Shown here: positions 1-9,254 of the stretch, in pieces
Layout: the number at the start of each line of letters is the position of its first letter
How positions within the stretch are numbered: the stretch's first letter is position 1
Source of the DNA: Vicinamibacterales bacterium
GTDB lineage: Bacteria; Acidobacteriota; Vicinamibacteria; Vicinamibacterales; UBA2999
Assembly: GCA_030680175.1 (NCBI GenBank)
Contig: JAUXWO010000109.1
Coordinates: 1 to 53,808, forward strand
Reading direction: 5' to 3'
DNA: 53,808 nt
Position numbers and translations under genes: made by a program
The notes under the pieces: generated by a model
What the model saw: the letters and a program-made list of their open reading frames with translations, nothing else
What the model was told of the DNA's origin: nothing
Databases searched by the model: none

Positions 1-50
1 TCGAAAACGTGGCAGATTCCGCCATATGGCGGAATCTGCTTCGTTTTCGA
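1..50. repeat. 50-bp near-perfect palindrome
   Basis: Bases 1-50 pair with themselves around a centre at 25/26; 23 of 25 pairs match, with mismatches only at 10/41 and 11/40. The arms contain GCAGATTCCGCC and its complement. It could form a long hairpin or cruciform upstream of the permease. There is no T-run for a classical terminator. It touches the window edge, so its full extent is unknown. Confidence 0.7.
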
Positions 51-92
51 TGTCACGGTGCCAGACCCCTCCCAGTCGCTTACACTGCCCCG

Positions 93-2498
93 ATGTCCGC
101 CCTGCTCCAGGACCTGCGCTTCGCGGCGCGGCTGCTCCTCAAGGCGCCGTCGTTCACGGCGGTGGCCCTGCTCACACTGTCGATCGGCATCGGCGCGAGC
201 GCGGCGATCTTCTCGATCGTCAACACGATGCTGCTCCAGCCGCTCCCCTACCCCAACGCCGATCGCCTGGTGATGCTGTGGCAGGACTTCCGCGACCGTG
301 GCGGCCCGCGGGACGAATGGATGACGCCCGGGAACTACTTCGACTGGCGTACCCGGTCGCAGTCCTTCGAGGACATCGCCGTCTACCGCGGCGGCGGCGC
401 CAGTCTGACCGGGCGCGGCGAGCCGGAACAGGTGAGCGGCTGGGCCGTCACCAGCGGCTTCTTCGGCGTGCTGGGCGTCGCCCCCGCCCTCGGGCGCGAC
501 TTCACACCGGGCGACGACGTGCCCGGCGCGGAGGCCGTCGTCATCCTGAGCCACGGGTTCTGGACCCGGCGCTTCGGCGCCGACCCCGCCATCGTCGGCC
601 AGCCCATCGCGCTCAACCGCGAACCGTTCGTCGTCATCGGCGTGATGCCCGAGGGCTTCCGCAACCCGTTCGACAGTCCGGATATCTGGCGGCCCGTGCA
701 GTTGAACGCCGCCAACCCGTCGCGTGGCCAGATCACGCTGCGCAGCTTCGCGCGGCTGAAGGCGGGCACGAGCCTGGCGCAGGCCCAGGCCGAGATGGCA
801 ACACTCGGCCAGACGCTCGCCCAGGAGATCCCCGACGCGCAGCAGACGGGCATCCTGGTGACGCCCCTCCACGAGCGGGTGGTCGGCGACGTCCGCACGC
901 CGCTGCTCGCGCTGCTCGGGGCGGTCCTGCTCGTCCTGCTGATCGCCAGCGCGAACATCGCGAACCTGCTGATCGCGCGGAGCGCGGCGCGTGCGCGCGA
1001 GGTGGCGATGCGCAAGGCGCTCGGGGCCTCGCCGCTGCGCATCGTGCGGCAACTGCTCACGGAGAGCCTGCTGCTCGGGGCCATCGGCGCCGTCGGCGGA
1101 CTGCTGATGGCCGGCTGGCTGCTTGACGTGCTGATCGCCAACGCGCCGCCGGGCACACCGGACCTCGACCGCGTCCGCATCGATGGGACGGTGTTCGCCT
1201 TCGGCGCGGGCCTGGCGATGCTGACCGCGCTCATCTTCGGCCTCGCGCCGGCCGTGCAGTCAGCCACGCGCCTGATGGTCGCGGTGCTGAAGGAAAGCGG
1301 CCGCGGCACCGCCGGTTCGCGGCGCGCGCTGACGCTGCGCAACCTCTTCATGGTGACGGAGCTGGCGCTGGCGCTGATGCTGCTCGTCGGCGCGGGCCTG
1401 CTGATGCGCAGCCTGGTGAACCTCCAGTCGGTGGACCCCGGCCTCTCCCCCGACCGCCTGCTGGTCGCCGATGTCCGGCTCCCGCTGAGCGGGTACCCGG
1501 AGCCGGCGGCGCGCCGCGCGTTCTTCGCGTCGCTGCTGGAGCGGCTGGAGGCGCTGCCGGGCGTGGAGCAGGCGTCGTTCGCCTCGGTCGTGCCGTTCAC
1601 CGGCGGCGACACCGACACGGGATTCCGCATCGAAGGCCGGCCGGAGCCCTCGTCGCCATCGGAGGAGCCGGTGGCGTGGGTCCGGACGGTCTCGCCCGGC
1701 TACTTCCGCGCGACCGGCATGCGGCTCGAACAAGGCCGCCTCCTCGAGCCCTCCGATCACGAGGAGGCGCCGCGCGCCGTCGTCATCAACCGCGCGCTTG
1801 CGACTCGATATTGGCCCGACACCGACCCCGTCGGCACGCGGCTGCGTGCCGGACCGAACGCAGTCACCATCGTGGGCATCGTCGCCGATGTGCGGCACCG
1901 CGAGCTCTCGCAGCCGGCGCTGCCGCAGATGTACTTGTCGATGGCGCAGTGGCCACAGGGCGCCATGACGGCGGTGATCAAGACCACGGGCGACCCGGCC
2001 GCGCTGGCGCCCGCGGTGCGCGCCGCCGTGGCGGCCATCGATCCGTCGCTTCCCGTGTCGGGCATCGATACGCTCGAGAGCCTGATGGCCGGCACGCTGG
2101 CGCTGCCCCGCCTCCTGGCGATGTTGATGCTGACGTTTGCGGGGACGGCCCTGCTGCTCGCCGCCATCGGCATCTACGGGCTGATGGCGTACTCGGTCTC
2201 GCAGCGGACGCAGGAGTTCGGGGTCCGTGTGGCGCTCGGCGCCAACGCGCGCGACGTGCTCGGACTCGTGCTTGGTCAGGCCATGCGCCTCACCGCCGCC
2301 GGCGTCCTCGTGGGCGCCGCCGCGGCGTTCGGCGTGTCGCGACTCCTCGCGGCGCTCCTCTACGACGTGACCCCGGCGGACGTGCCGACGTTTGCGGCCA
2401 CGGCGCTCGCCCTCTCGGCGGTTGCGCTGGCGGCCGCCTATCTGCCGGCGCGTCGCGCGATGCGGATCAGCCCGGTCGAGGCGCTCAGGAACGAGTAA
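93..2498 (+). CDS. ADOP-type duplicated ABC transporter permease (MacB/FtsX-like)
   Basis: This 801-aa inner-membrane protein has the FtsX/MacB layout in duplicate: an N-terminal membrane segment (about residues 20-45), a periplasmic MacB-like core, three membrane segments near residues 270-400, a second periplasmic region, and three C-terminal membrane segments. The C-terminus has the usual FtsX ending (PARRAMRISPVEALRNE). Duplicated permeases of this type, named ADOP in Acidobacteria, probably work with a MacB-like ATPase in export or envelope mechanotransmission; no ATPase is visible here. I chose the ATG at 93 because the protein then begins MSALLQDLRFAARLL, the family's usual start; the frame is open upstream but that sequence is palindrome-derived and not family-like. 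Substrate unknown. Confidence 0.9.
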   Translation: MSALLQDLRFAARLLLKAPSFTAVALLTLSIGIGASAAIFSIVNTMLLQPLPYPNADRLVMLWQDFRDRGGPRDEWMTPGNYFDWRTRSQSFEDIAVYRGGGASLTGRGEPEQVSGWAVTSGFFGVLGVAPALGRDFTPGDDVPGAEAVVILSHGFWTRRFGADPAIVGQPIALNREPFVVIGVMPEGFRNPFDSPDIWRPVQLNAANPSRGQITLRSFARLKAGTSLAQAQAEMATLGQTLAQEIPDAQQTGILVTPLHERVVGDVRTPLLALLGAVLLVLLIASANIANLLIARSAARAREVAMRKALGASPLRIVRQLLTESLLLGAIGAVGGLLMAGWLLDVLIANAPPGTPDLDRVRIDGTVFAFGAGLAMLTALIFGLAPAVQSATRLMVAVLKESGRGTAGSRRALTLRNLFMVTELALALMLLVGAGLLMRSLVNLQSVDPGLSPDRLLVADVRLPLSGYPEPAARRAFFASLLERLEALPGVEQASFASVVPFTGGDTDTGFRIEGRPEPSSPSEEPVAWVRTVSPGYFRATGMRLEQGRLLEPSDHEEAPRAVVINRALATRYWPDTDPVGTRLRAGPNAVTIVGIVADVRHRELSQPALPQMYLSMAQWPQGAMTAVIKTTGDPAALAPAVRAAVAAIDPSLPVSGIDTLESLMAGTLALPRLLAMLMLTFAGTALLLAAIGIYGLMAYSVSQRTQEFGVRVALGANARDVLGLVLGQAMRLTAAGVLVGAAAAFGVSRLLAALLYDVTPADVPTFAATALALSAVALAAAYLPARRAMRISPVEALRNE

Positions 2499-2503
2499 GA
2501 CAT

Positions 2504-2535
2504 GGGGTGCCGGGGTGCCGAGGTGCCGGGGTGCT
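2504..2535. repeat. 8-bp tandem repeat, 4 copies
   Basis: Four consecutive 8-bp units (GGGGTGCC, GGGGTGCC, GAGGTGCC, GGGGTGCT) begin 5 bases after the permease stop. The GGGGTGCC core is the complement of GGCACCCC, which also occurs in the large array at 52213-52410, so the two may be related. Confidence 0.75.
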
Positions 2536-2693
2536 CGAGGGGCGTCCTCGTCGGGAGACGCGCCCGGAGGACGCTCGACGGAGATGGCCCTGCCGTGTGG
2601 TCTGTTCCGGCGGAAGTTGCACCGGTTCCAGATGGTGCGATCCTTGCAACTCTCGGCGCGACCGGCGTGCCTCGTCTCCCCGGGAGGTCATTG

Positions 2694-3476
2694 ATGAGTC
2701 GCCTTGCTCGTGGTTCGTGCCTCTGCTGTCTCGTCGCGGGGCTCCTCCTCGCGGCGCCGTCTCTCGCGACCGCGCGCAGTGACGACGAGCAGCGCGCACA
2801 GGGGCGCTCGACGCCCGACTTCCTCTTCGGACAGCCGCGCGCCACCCTCGGCGTACGCGGCAGCCTGGGCCTGCCCCGTGCCGGGAGCGATCTCTTCGAC
2901 TTCCTGACCCGTCAGCTCACGATCGACAAGAGCGACCTTCGCTCGAGCGGATTCGCCACGGACTTCGGCATCCGCCTCACGCCGCGCGTGGATCTCCTCT
3001 TCGGGTTCGAGGCCAGCCGCGCCGCGCACGCGTCGGAGTACCGCGACTTCGTCGACAACGACTTCCGCCCCATCGAACAGTCCACCACGCTCAACACGGC
3101 GAACCTGACCGCCGGTGTGCGCGTCGCGCTCCTCCCCCGGGGCCGCCAGATCAGCCAGCTCGCCTGGATCCCGCGGGCCGTCACGCCCTACGTCGGCGCC
3201 GGGGCCGGCTTCATCCGCCACGAGTTCCGGCAGACCGGCGACTTCGTCGACTTCCAGGACCTGAACGTGTTCCGCGACGTGTTCGAATCCAAGCGCTGGA
3301 CCCCGAGCGCGTACGTCTCCGGGGGCGTGGATGCGCGCCTCTTCCGGCAGATCTATCTCACGACCGACGCCAGGTATCTCTGGGCGTCGGGCGATCTCGG
3401 CGACGACTTCGTCGGCTTCGCGCCGATGGATCTCGCCGGCCTGCGGCTGTCGGCCGGCATCAACTTCGTCTTCTGA
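2694..3476 (+). CDS. Outer-membrane beta-barrel family protein
   Basis: A 260-aa exported protein. The ATG at 2694 follows GGGAGG at 2682-2687 and opens a signal peptide (MSRLARGSCLCCLVAGLLLA, then cleavage near ATA). The mature part has alternating short polar/aromatic strands and turns, including YVGAGAGFIRHEF and a final strand that ends in phenylalanine (INFVF), the typical C-terminal barrel signature. Known barrels of this size (OmpA/OmpW-like) sit in the outer membrane; the precise role is unknown. The next gene starts 23 bases downstream and is probably co-transcribed. The frame is open upstream to 2502, but that stretch is low-complexity and lacks a ribosome site. Confidence 0.75.
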   Translation: MSRLARGSCLCCLVAGLLLAAPSLATARSDDEQRAQGRSTPDFLFGQPRATLGVRGSLGLPRAGSDLFDFLTRQLTIDKSDLRSSGFATDFGIRLTPRVDLLFGFEASRAAHASEYRDFVDNDFRPIEQSTTLNTANLTAGVRVALLPRGRQISQLAWIPRAVTPYVGAGAGFIRHEFRQTGDFVDFQDLNVFRDVFESKRWTPSAYVSGGVDARLFRQIYLTTDARYLWASGDLGDDFVGFAPMDLAGLRLSAGINFVF

Positions 3477-3499
3477 CGGCGCATGGCTGGAGACCGACC

Positions 3500-4675
3500 A
3501 TGAGAATGCTCACCCTGCTCGTCGCCACGCTGTGGATCGCGGCGCCCGTGGCCGCCCAGCCGGACGCACGCGATGCCCGGTGGCAGCCCTGGCTCGGCTG
3601 CTGGGAACTCGTCACGGAACGCGCCCAGATGAGCGGCGGCGCCCCCGCGGCCCGTCAGCCCGCGCTGCCCGGCACGCGCGTCTGCGTCGCGCCGGCGCCG
3701 GAGGGACCCGGGGTGACGCTCACGACGTGGATCGGCGAGGCCCACGTCATGGACAGCACCATCACGGCCACGGGCGAGGATCGCACGGTGACCGACGACA
3801 GCTGCCGGGGCACCGAACGCACGACGTGGTCCCGGAACGGCGACCGCCTCTTCACCTCGGCCGAGATCACGTGCGCCGATCAGGCGCCGCGCCGCGTCTC
3901 GGGGCTCGGACTCCTGACGCCCGACGCGCTCTGGCTCGACATCCAGGTGATCGACATCGGCGGGCGCAAGAATGTGCGCGTGCGCCGCTACGGGCGCGTG
4001 GACGACCCGCGCGCGCATCCCTCCGCCTCCCCGCTCAGCTGGCGTGGCACGGGGCACGTCGGCACCGCCTTCTCACTCGACGATGTGATGGAAGCGAGCG
4101 CCGCGGTGCTGCCCGAAGCCGTGCAGGCGGCGCTCGTCGAACTCGACGCCGCCTACGACCTCGACAGCCGGCGTCTCGTGGCGCTCGACGAGGCGGGCGT
4201 CGCCGGCCGCGTCATCGACCTGATGATCGCGCTCTCGTACCCCGAACGCTTCGTCGTGGATCGGCCATCGGGCGGCGGCCCCGCGGGCGGCATGGACGCG
4301 CGGGGACTCTGGCCGTGGCTGCAGGACACCGGGTTCTGGTCCTCGTACTACGTGCCGTTCGGCTATCACTACTGGGGGTACTACGATCCCTACCGCTACC
4401 CCTCCTCCGGCTTCGTCGTAGTGCAGCCTGTCGAGCCGGATGCACTCGCGCCGAGCGGCCGGGGCCGCGTGGTGAAGGACTTCGGCTACACGCAGGTGCG
4501 TCCGCGCCAGGTCGAGCCGGCCGTCACGGCGGGCGGTGGATCGCGCGGGGGCAGCACGACCTCCAGCACCTCCGGCGCCTCGGGCGGGGGCGTCTCCGGC
4601 CAGGGCTACTCGGGCGGCGGGACCAGCACCGGCACGACGCGGACGGCGCAGCCACGCCCCCCGGGCGGCCGGTAA
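3500..4675 (+). CDS. Secreted protein of unknown function with Gly/Ser-rich tail
   Basis: A 391-aa protein with a clear signal peptide (MRMLTLLVATLWIAAPVAA, cleavage near AQP). Residues 25-170 form a compact domain with several cysteines (WLGCWEL, TRVCVAP, DDSCRG, EITCAD) that could make disulfides. A Tyr-rich stretch follows (YHYWGYYDPYRYPSSGF), then a C-terminal Gly/Ser/Thr tail from about residue 345. I do not recognise a named family. It starts 23 bases after the barrel gene, on the same strand, so an envelope role is plausible but inferred. Codon use matches its neighbours. Confidence 0.75.
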   Translation: MRMLTLLVATLWIAAPVAAQPDARDARWQPWLGCWELVTERAQMSGGAPAARQPALPGTRVCVAPAPEGPGVTLTTWIGEAHVMDSTITATGEDRTVTDDSCRGTERTTWSRNGDRLFTSAEITCADQAPRRVSGLGLLTPDALWLDIQVIDIGGRKNVRVRRYGRVDDPRAHPSASPLSWRGTGHVGTAFSLDDVMEASAAVLPEAVQAALVELDAAYDLDSRRLVALDEAGVAGRVIDLMIALSYPERFVVDRPSGGGPAGGMDARGLWPWLQDTGFWSSYYVPFGYHYWGYYDPYRYPSSGFVVVQPVEPDALAPSGRGRVVKDFGYTQVRPRQVEPAVTAGGGSRGGSTTSSTSGASGGGVSGQGYSGGGTSTGTTRTAQPRPPGGR

Positions 4676-4749
4676 ACGCCCGCGCGGCCGTGTAGTATCC
4701 TCCGATGATCGCTCCCACTCCGGGAGCGTGCAACGACCGGAGGGGCTGC

Positions 4750-5640
4750 ATGGAGCGCAAGACCGCGAACGATTTCGATCAGGACCTGTTGAACCTGTTC
4801 GACAAGTACGTCCACGGCGCCATCGATCGCCGCGGCTTCCTCGACGGCGCCTCTCGCTTCGCCGTCGGCGGCCTCACGGCCGCCATGCTGCTCGACCAGC
4901 TCAGCCCGAACTTCGCGGCCGCGCAGGTCATCTCCCCCGAAGACAGGCGCCTCGTCACCGAGCGGATTGACGTGCCGTCGCCGCAGGGCTCGGGATCGAT
5001 CCGCGGCTACATGTGCCGTCCGTCCGCGGCGACGGGCCGGCTCCCCGGCATCCTCGTCATCCACGAGAACCGCGGCCTGAACCCGCACATCGAGGACATC
5101 ACGCGCCGCCTGGCGCTCGATAACTTCGTCGCCTTCGCGCCGGACGCGCTGACGGCGCTCGGCGGCTACCCCGGCAACGAAGACGACGCGCGCACGCTGT
5201 TCGGCAAGCTCGACCAGACGAAGATCCGCGAGGACTTCGTCGCGGCCACCAACTTCCTGAAAGGCCACGCCAGCTGCACGGGCCGCGTCGGGGCGGTCGG
5301 CTTCTGCTACGGCGGCGGCATGTGCTACCTGCTGGCGGCGCGCGTGCCCGACCTGGCCGCCTCGGTGCCCTTCTACGGCAACTCGCTGGCGCCGGAAGAC
5401 GCCGCTCAGATCAAGGCGCCGCTGCTGGTGCACCACGCCGAGAACGACGAACGCATCAATGCGGCGTGGCCGGCGTTTGCCGACGCGCTGACGGCCGCGA
5501 AGGTCCCGCACGAGCGGCATCTCTATCCGGGCACACAGCACGGCTTCAACAACGACACGACGCCGCGCTTCGACGAGGCGGCCGCCAAGCTGGCGTGGCA
5601 GCGCACGCTGGACTTCTTCAACACCCACGTCCGGGGCTGA
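4750..5640 (+). CDS. Tat-exported dienelactone hydrolase family protein
   Basis: A 296-aa alpha/beta hydrolase. The ATG at 4750 follows GGAGGGG at 4738-4744. The N-terminus carries a twin-arginine-like signal (DRRGFLDGASRFAVGG) and a hydrophobic stretch, suggesting export. The dienelactone hydrolase triad is visible: nucleophile Cys in GFCYGGG, Asp in HHAENDE, His in GTQHGF. The family hydrolyses dienelactones in aromatic degradation, but exported members generally have unknown ester substrates. An in-frame ATG at 4705 would add 15 residues and lacks a ribosome site. The stop lies 4 bases before the next gene, which suggests coupling. Confidence 0.88.
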   Translation: MERKTANDFDQDLLNLFDKYVHGAIDRRGFLDGASRFAVGGLTAAMLLDQLSPNFAAAQVISPEDRRLVTERIDVPSPQGSGSIRGYMCRPSAATGRLPGILVIHENRGLNPHIEDITRRLALDNFVAFAPDALTALGGYPGNEDDARTLFGKLDQTKIREDFVAATNFLKGHASCTGRVGAVGFCYGGGMCYLLAARVPDLAASVPFYGNSLAPEDAAQIKAPLLVHHAENDERINAAWPAFADALTAAKVPHERHLYPGTQHGFNNDTTPRFDEAAAKLAWQRTLDFFNTHVRG

Positions 5641-5644
5641 CCCG

Positions 5645-6745
5645 GTGAGCGCCCGCGCGACGATCATGCCGTGGACGAGCTCCGTCGTGATCGTCGCGCT
5701 GGCCGCCCTTCTCGGCTCGGGGCCGGCCGCGGCGCAACCCAACCCCAAAGCCGCCTGGGAAGCCCTGGACGCGGGCCGGCTCCAGGACGCCGCCGATCGA
5801 TTCGACGATCTCGTCTATCGGATGCCCCGAGACCCGATGACGCACCTCGGCGCCGGGATCGCCGCGCATCGCCTGGGTCGCGTGCCGAAAGCGCGCGCCG
5901 CGCTCGAAGAGGCGCTCCGCCTCGCCCCTGATCTGACGCCCGCGATGGTGCTGCTCGGCGACATCCTCGCGCGCGAGGGTGATCTGCTCGGGGCCATCGC
6001 GCACTACGAGCGGCTCCTCGCCCTCGAGCCCGACGACGCCGTCGCGGTCGAGCGCCTCGACCGCTGGCGTACCGAGCAGGCCTTGCACGAGCAGTTCCGG
6101 CAGTCGGCCAGCCCCAACTTCACGGTCCTCTTCGAAGGCCCGGCCGAGGAGGCGCTCGCCCAGCGCGCGCTCGAACTGCTCGAGACCGCGTTCTGGCGGA
6201 TCGGCGGCGCGCTCGGCGTCTACCCCGCCGGGGCCATCACGCTGGTGCTGTACACCGGCCAGCAGTTCCAGGATGTCACGCGGTCGCCGGCGTGGGCGGC
6301 GGGGCTCTTCGACGGACGCATCCGCATCCCGGTGCGCGGCGCGCTCGAGAACGAAGAGGAGTTCGCGCGCGTCCTGGCGCACGAGTTCACGCATGCCCTC
6401 GTGTACAGCATCGCCCCGCGCCGCGTCCCCCACTGGCTGCACGAGGGGCTGGCGACGGTCTTCGAGCGCGACGACATGACGTGGTCACGCACCCAGGTGC
6501 AGGAGACGGGGCGCATCCTGCCGCTCGGCGCGCTCGAGGGATCGTTCCGTGGGTTGTCAGCCGACGACCTCAAGCTGGGCTACGCGGTGAGCGGCCTCGC
6601 CACCGAGGCCCTGCTCGCGCAGGCGGGGGCACCCTCGGTCGTGGCGCTGCTGCAGGACCTGGCCAACGGCGAGGACTTCCGCGCCGCCTTCGCCCACCGC
6701 ATCCTCATCCCGTTCGATGAGTTCGCCGCCACCTGGTGGCGGTGA
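5645..6745 (+). CDS. TPR-containing gluzincin (peptidase MA-like) protein
   Basis: About 366 aa. The start is GTG 5645 or ATG 5666; either precedes a signal-like segment ending PAAAQP. Residues 35-135 contain tetratricopeptide-type helical repeats. The C-terminal half is a zinc metalloprotease domain: HEFTH at 246-250 gives the HExxH zinc ligands and the Glu in WLHEGLA (residue 267) is the third, as in the gluzincin peptidase-MA family. Such proteins are probably periplasmic; the substrate is unknown. It follows the dienelactone-hydrolase gene by 4 bases. An inverted-repeat element begins 4 bases after the stop. Confidence 0.85.
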   Translation: MSARATIMPWTSSVVIVALAALLGSGPAAAQPNPKAAWEALDAGRLQDAADRFDDLVYRMPRDPMTHLGAGIAAHRLGRVPKARAALEEALRLAPDLTPAMVLLGDILAREGDLLGAIAHYERLLALEPDDAVAVERLDRWRTEQALHEQFRQSASPNFTVLFEGPAEEALAQRALELLETAFWRIGGALGVYPAGAITLVLYTGQQFQDVTRSPAWAAGLFDGRIRIPVRGALENEEEFARVLAHEFTHALVYSIAPRRVPHWLHEGLATVFERDDMTWSRTQVQETGRILPLGALEGSFRGLSADDLKLGYAVSGLATEALLAQAGAPSVVALLQDLANGEDFRAAFAHRILIPFDEFAATWWR

Positions 6746-6749
6746 CATT

Positions 6750-6881
6750 ACGTACAAACACGAAGGACACGAAGGCCACGAAGACGTACGAAACGGCTCT
6801 TTCGAGATCCGGTATCGAACCTGAGATCCCTGGAGACGTTCGTATTTCTTCGTGTCCTTCGTGTCCTTCGTGTTTGTACGT
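6750..6881. mobile_element. CACGAAGG-type inverted-repeat element, copy 1 (132 bp)
   Basis: The ends are near-perfect inverted repeats of about 34 bp beginning ACGTACAAACACGAAGG. Each arm is made of 9-bp units (CACGAAGGN). The interior holds GATCCGGT facing GAACC, a motif pair seen in other copies. It fills the gap between two convergent genes, 4 bases after one stop and 21 before the other. No coding capacity. Confidence 0.85.
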
Positions 6882-6902
6882 GATCAGCGGGTACGTACGC
6901 GA

Positions 6903-8999
6903 CTACCGCGACCCGGACGCGGGCGGGTCGCTCAGCTTCACCACCCACAGGCCCGAGTTGTAGTCCGAGAAGAAGATGTTGCCCTTGTGCGGCTGCGCGC
7001 CCCACACCTGCGGGGCGTTCGGCGTGAAGCCCTTGGGGTCGAACGGCAGGAAGTGCGCGATCTCGCGGCCCTGCCGGTAGAGGTTGCCGAGCAGGTCGCC
7101 CGACATGTCGACCACCCGCAGCCCGCCGTTGTAGAAGGCGACGTACATGATGTCGTCCTCCACCCAGATGTTGTGTGACCCCGCCTCGGGCACCTCGTAG
7201 CGCGCCACGAGCTCCGGCTCCCCTTCGTCCTTCCACTCGAGAATGTGAATCCACCCGCGCCAGCGGTCGGGCTCGCCGGCGTATCCGGGCGTGCCGCTGC
7301 CCCGCTCGGGCGTCGGCGAGAAGCTGCCCGTGCGCGCGGCCTCGTCACCGGCCAGCACGTACTTCTTGCCGGTCGACGCGCTCGTGAACGGGTAGACGGC
7401 GTGGTTCCAGCCGGTCGGGAACTTGAACTGGCCCATCTGCACGGGGTTGCGCGGCGATCCGCCCTTGCCGCCGCCGCCCACATCGACGAGCACGACGCCG
7501 TCGTTCCAGTTGGCCGAGTACGCGATCCCGTCCTTCACCCACACGTCGTGAATCGATCGGTCGGCATTCGGCAGCTCGAACCGGCCCACCCGCTGCGGCC
7601 GCGTCGGGTCCTCGATGTTGATGATGTCGTAGCGCTGCCCGGCGCTGAGCGCGTACACGTGCTTGTCGTGGATGAAGGCGTTGTGGACGCCGCCGTTCAG
7701 CTCGTCGTCGAAGCGCCCGACGATGCGCACGCCGCTCATCGGGTCGGAGACGTCCAGCAGCACGATGCCGTTGCGCCGGTTCGACGCACCCTCGCGGGTG
7801 ATGACCGCCGTCCGGCCATCCTCCGAGATCTTCACGTCGTTGACCGTGCGCGCATCCACGCGCACGAGGTCGATGACGACCGGACTTGCCGGGTTCGTCA
7901 CGTCCCAGATCAACGCCTGGCCATTCGAGGAGTGCGTGCCGGTGATCGCGTAGTCGCGGCCGTCCACGCCCTCCCAGACCCAGAGGTCGGACGTGCCCTG
8001 ATCGCTCACGCGGCCGTGGCCGACAAGCGTGATGTCGCGCTGCACGTTCCGCGCCGCCACCGAGATGACCGTCGTGTCCGAGTGCGCCCCGGACGTGGCC
8101 ACGATCGTGTACTCGCCCGGCAGGTCGGCGACAAAGCGGCCGTCCTGCATGATGAGGCCCGAACTCGGGCCGCCGACGACCAGCGGATCCGTGCGTGCGT
8201 GGAAGCTGTAGACGACCGGCACGTCCGTGACGGCGCGCCCGCCCGCATCCGTGGCCGCGGCGCTCAACCGGAGCACGTCGCCCGTCTTCGCCTCGGTCGT
8301 GCTCGCCGTCAGCCGCAGCGCGGCCGTCGGGTTCGCGGCCACCGTCACGGGCAGCCGCGCGGTCACGCCGTCGGCGGTGGCCGTGATCTCGGCGCGCCCC
8401 TCGCGCCCGAGGCGCAGGTACCCGAGCCGGTCAATCGACGCCACCGCGGGATCGCTCGACGCGAAGGCCGGCGTCACATCCGTCCGCCGATCGCTCGCGC
8501 GGTCCGTGATCCGCACGCTGAGCCGCATCATCGTCCCTGACAGAAACCGCGCGGGGATCTCGGTGAACTCGATCGTCGCCACCGCGGCGGCGGCGATCGT
8601 CAGCGGCACCTCGATCTCGATGAATCCGTCAGCGCCTGCCGGCGCGGGCGAGCCGTCGGCGGGCACGGTCTTCGGCACGCGGACGCGGACGCCGTAGCGG
8701 CCGGCCTTCGACGCCGTCACCACGCCCTCCGGGCTCACCTTGAACAGGTTGAAGCCCCACGTGCGCTGGTCGAGATTCCAGAACTGCCCGTAGTTGGGCA
8801 CGTAGATCACCGGGACGTCGAGCGTCTGCCCGGCGGCGTCCTTGACGATCGCCTTGATGGTGGCCTGCTCGCCCACGCGCAGCGACAGCGTCTTCGGCTC
8901 GACGTCGATCGTCGCGGGTTCGGGCGCCGGCTGAGCCGAGGCGCTCGCGGCGAGGAAGAACGACAGCAGAACGGGGACGAACCGGCGAGCCACGCGCAT
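6903..8999 (-). CDS. Secreted LVIVD-repeat protein with N-terminal Ig-like (Big2) region
   Basis: A 698-aa exported protein. The ATG at 8999 follows AGGAG and opens a signal peptide ending ASASAQP; upstream in-frame codons lack this. Residues 25-330 show bacterial Ig-like segments (IDVEPKTLSLRVGEQATI, RLTASTTEAKTGDVLRLSA). Residues 330-690 carry repeated LVIVD-type blades (ITLVGHGRVSDQ, GIVLLDVSDPMSG, GVVLVDVGG, LRVVDMSGD), expected to fold as a beta-propeller. LVIVD proteins are probably surface or periplasmic with unknown ligands. The gene stands alone on its strand; the next upstream feature is a MITE-like element. Confidence 0.85.
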   Translation of the reverse strand: MRVARRFVPVLLSFFLAASASAQPAPEPATIDVEPKTLSLRVGEQATIKAIVKDAAGQTLDVPVIYVPNYGQFWNLDQRTWGFNLFKVSPEGVVTASKAGRYGVRVRVPKTVPADGSPAPAGADGFIEIEVPLTIAAAAVATIEFTEIPARFLSGTMMRLSVRITDRASDRRTDVTPAFASSDPAVASIDRLGYLRLGREGRAEITATADGVTARLPVTVAANPTAALRLTASTTEAKTGDVLRLSAAATDAGGRAVTDVPVVYSFHARTDPLVVGGPSSGLIMQDGRFVADLPGEYTIVATSGAHSDTTVISVAARNVQRDITLVGHGRVSDQGTSDLWVWEGVDGRDYAITGTHSSNGQALIWDVTNPASPVVIDLVRVDARTVNDVKISEDGRTAVITREGASNRRNGIVLLDVSDPMSGVRIVGRFDDELNGGVHNAFIHDKHVYALSAGQRYDIINIEDPTRPQRVGRFELPNADRSIHDVWVKDGIAYSANWNDGVVLVDVGGGGKGGSPRNPVQMGQFKFPTGWNHAVYPFTSASTGKKYVLAGDEAARTGSFSPTPERGSGTPGYAGEPDRWRGWIHILEWKDEGEPELVARYEVPEAGSHNIWVEDDIMYVAFYNGGLRVVDMSGDLLGNLYRQGREIAHFLPFDPKGFTPNAPQVWGAQPHKGNIFFSDYNSGLWVVKLSDPPASGSR

Positions 9000-9145
9000 C
9001 ACGACATCTCCTGGACAGATGCCGGGGGACAACCGGCCTCCCCTGAGTACTTCGCCCGCGCGCAGGCTGTCAAGCATTGACGCACGCGGCACATCGGCGC
9101 GCCCGGACAGCGATCCCGGGCGACACTTGAATTGCCGCTCGGGCC

Positions 9146-9254
9146 TAGTGGAGTGTCGTTGACAAAGACCTACCGGGCCGCCCGTTGGGCGGCCCGCAGA
9201 ATCGCGGTTGAGCAGAGGCGCTGGTAGTCGCTCTTCAGTCGATACGCTCCACTA
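9146..9254. mobile_element. MITE-like element with TA ends, copy 1 (109 bp)
   Basis: The ends are TA-GTGGAGTGTCG and CGATACGCTCCAC-TA, imperfect inverted repeats. The flanks are C and G, so the target reads CTAG with TA duplicated, the known preference of IS630-type transposases. The centre is a perfect hairpin (GGGCCGCCC-GTT-GGGCGGCCC). A full-length relative is at 38542-38649 and a half copy at 10666. The right TA is part of the TAG stop codon of the M20 gene. Confidence 0.8.
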
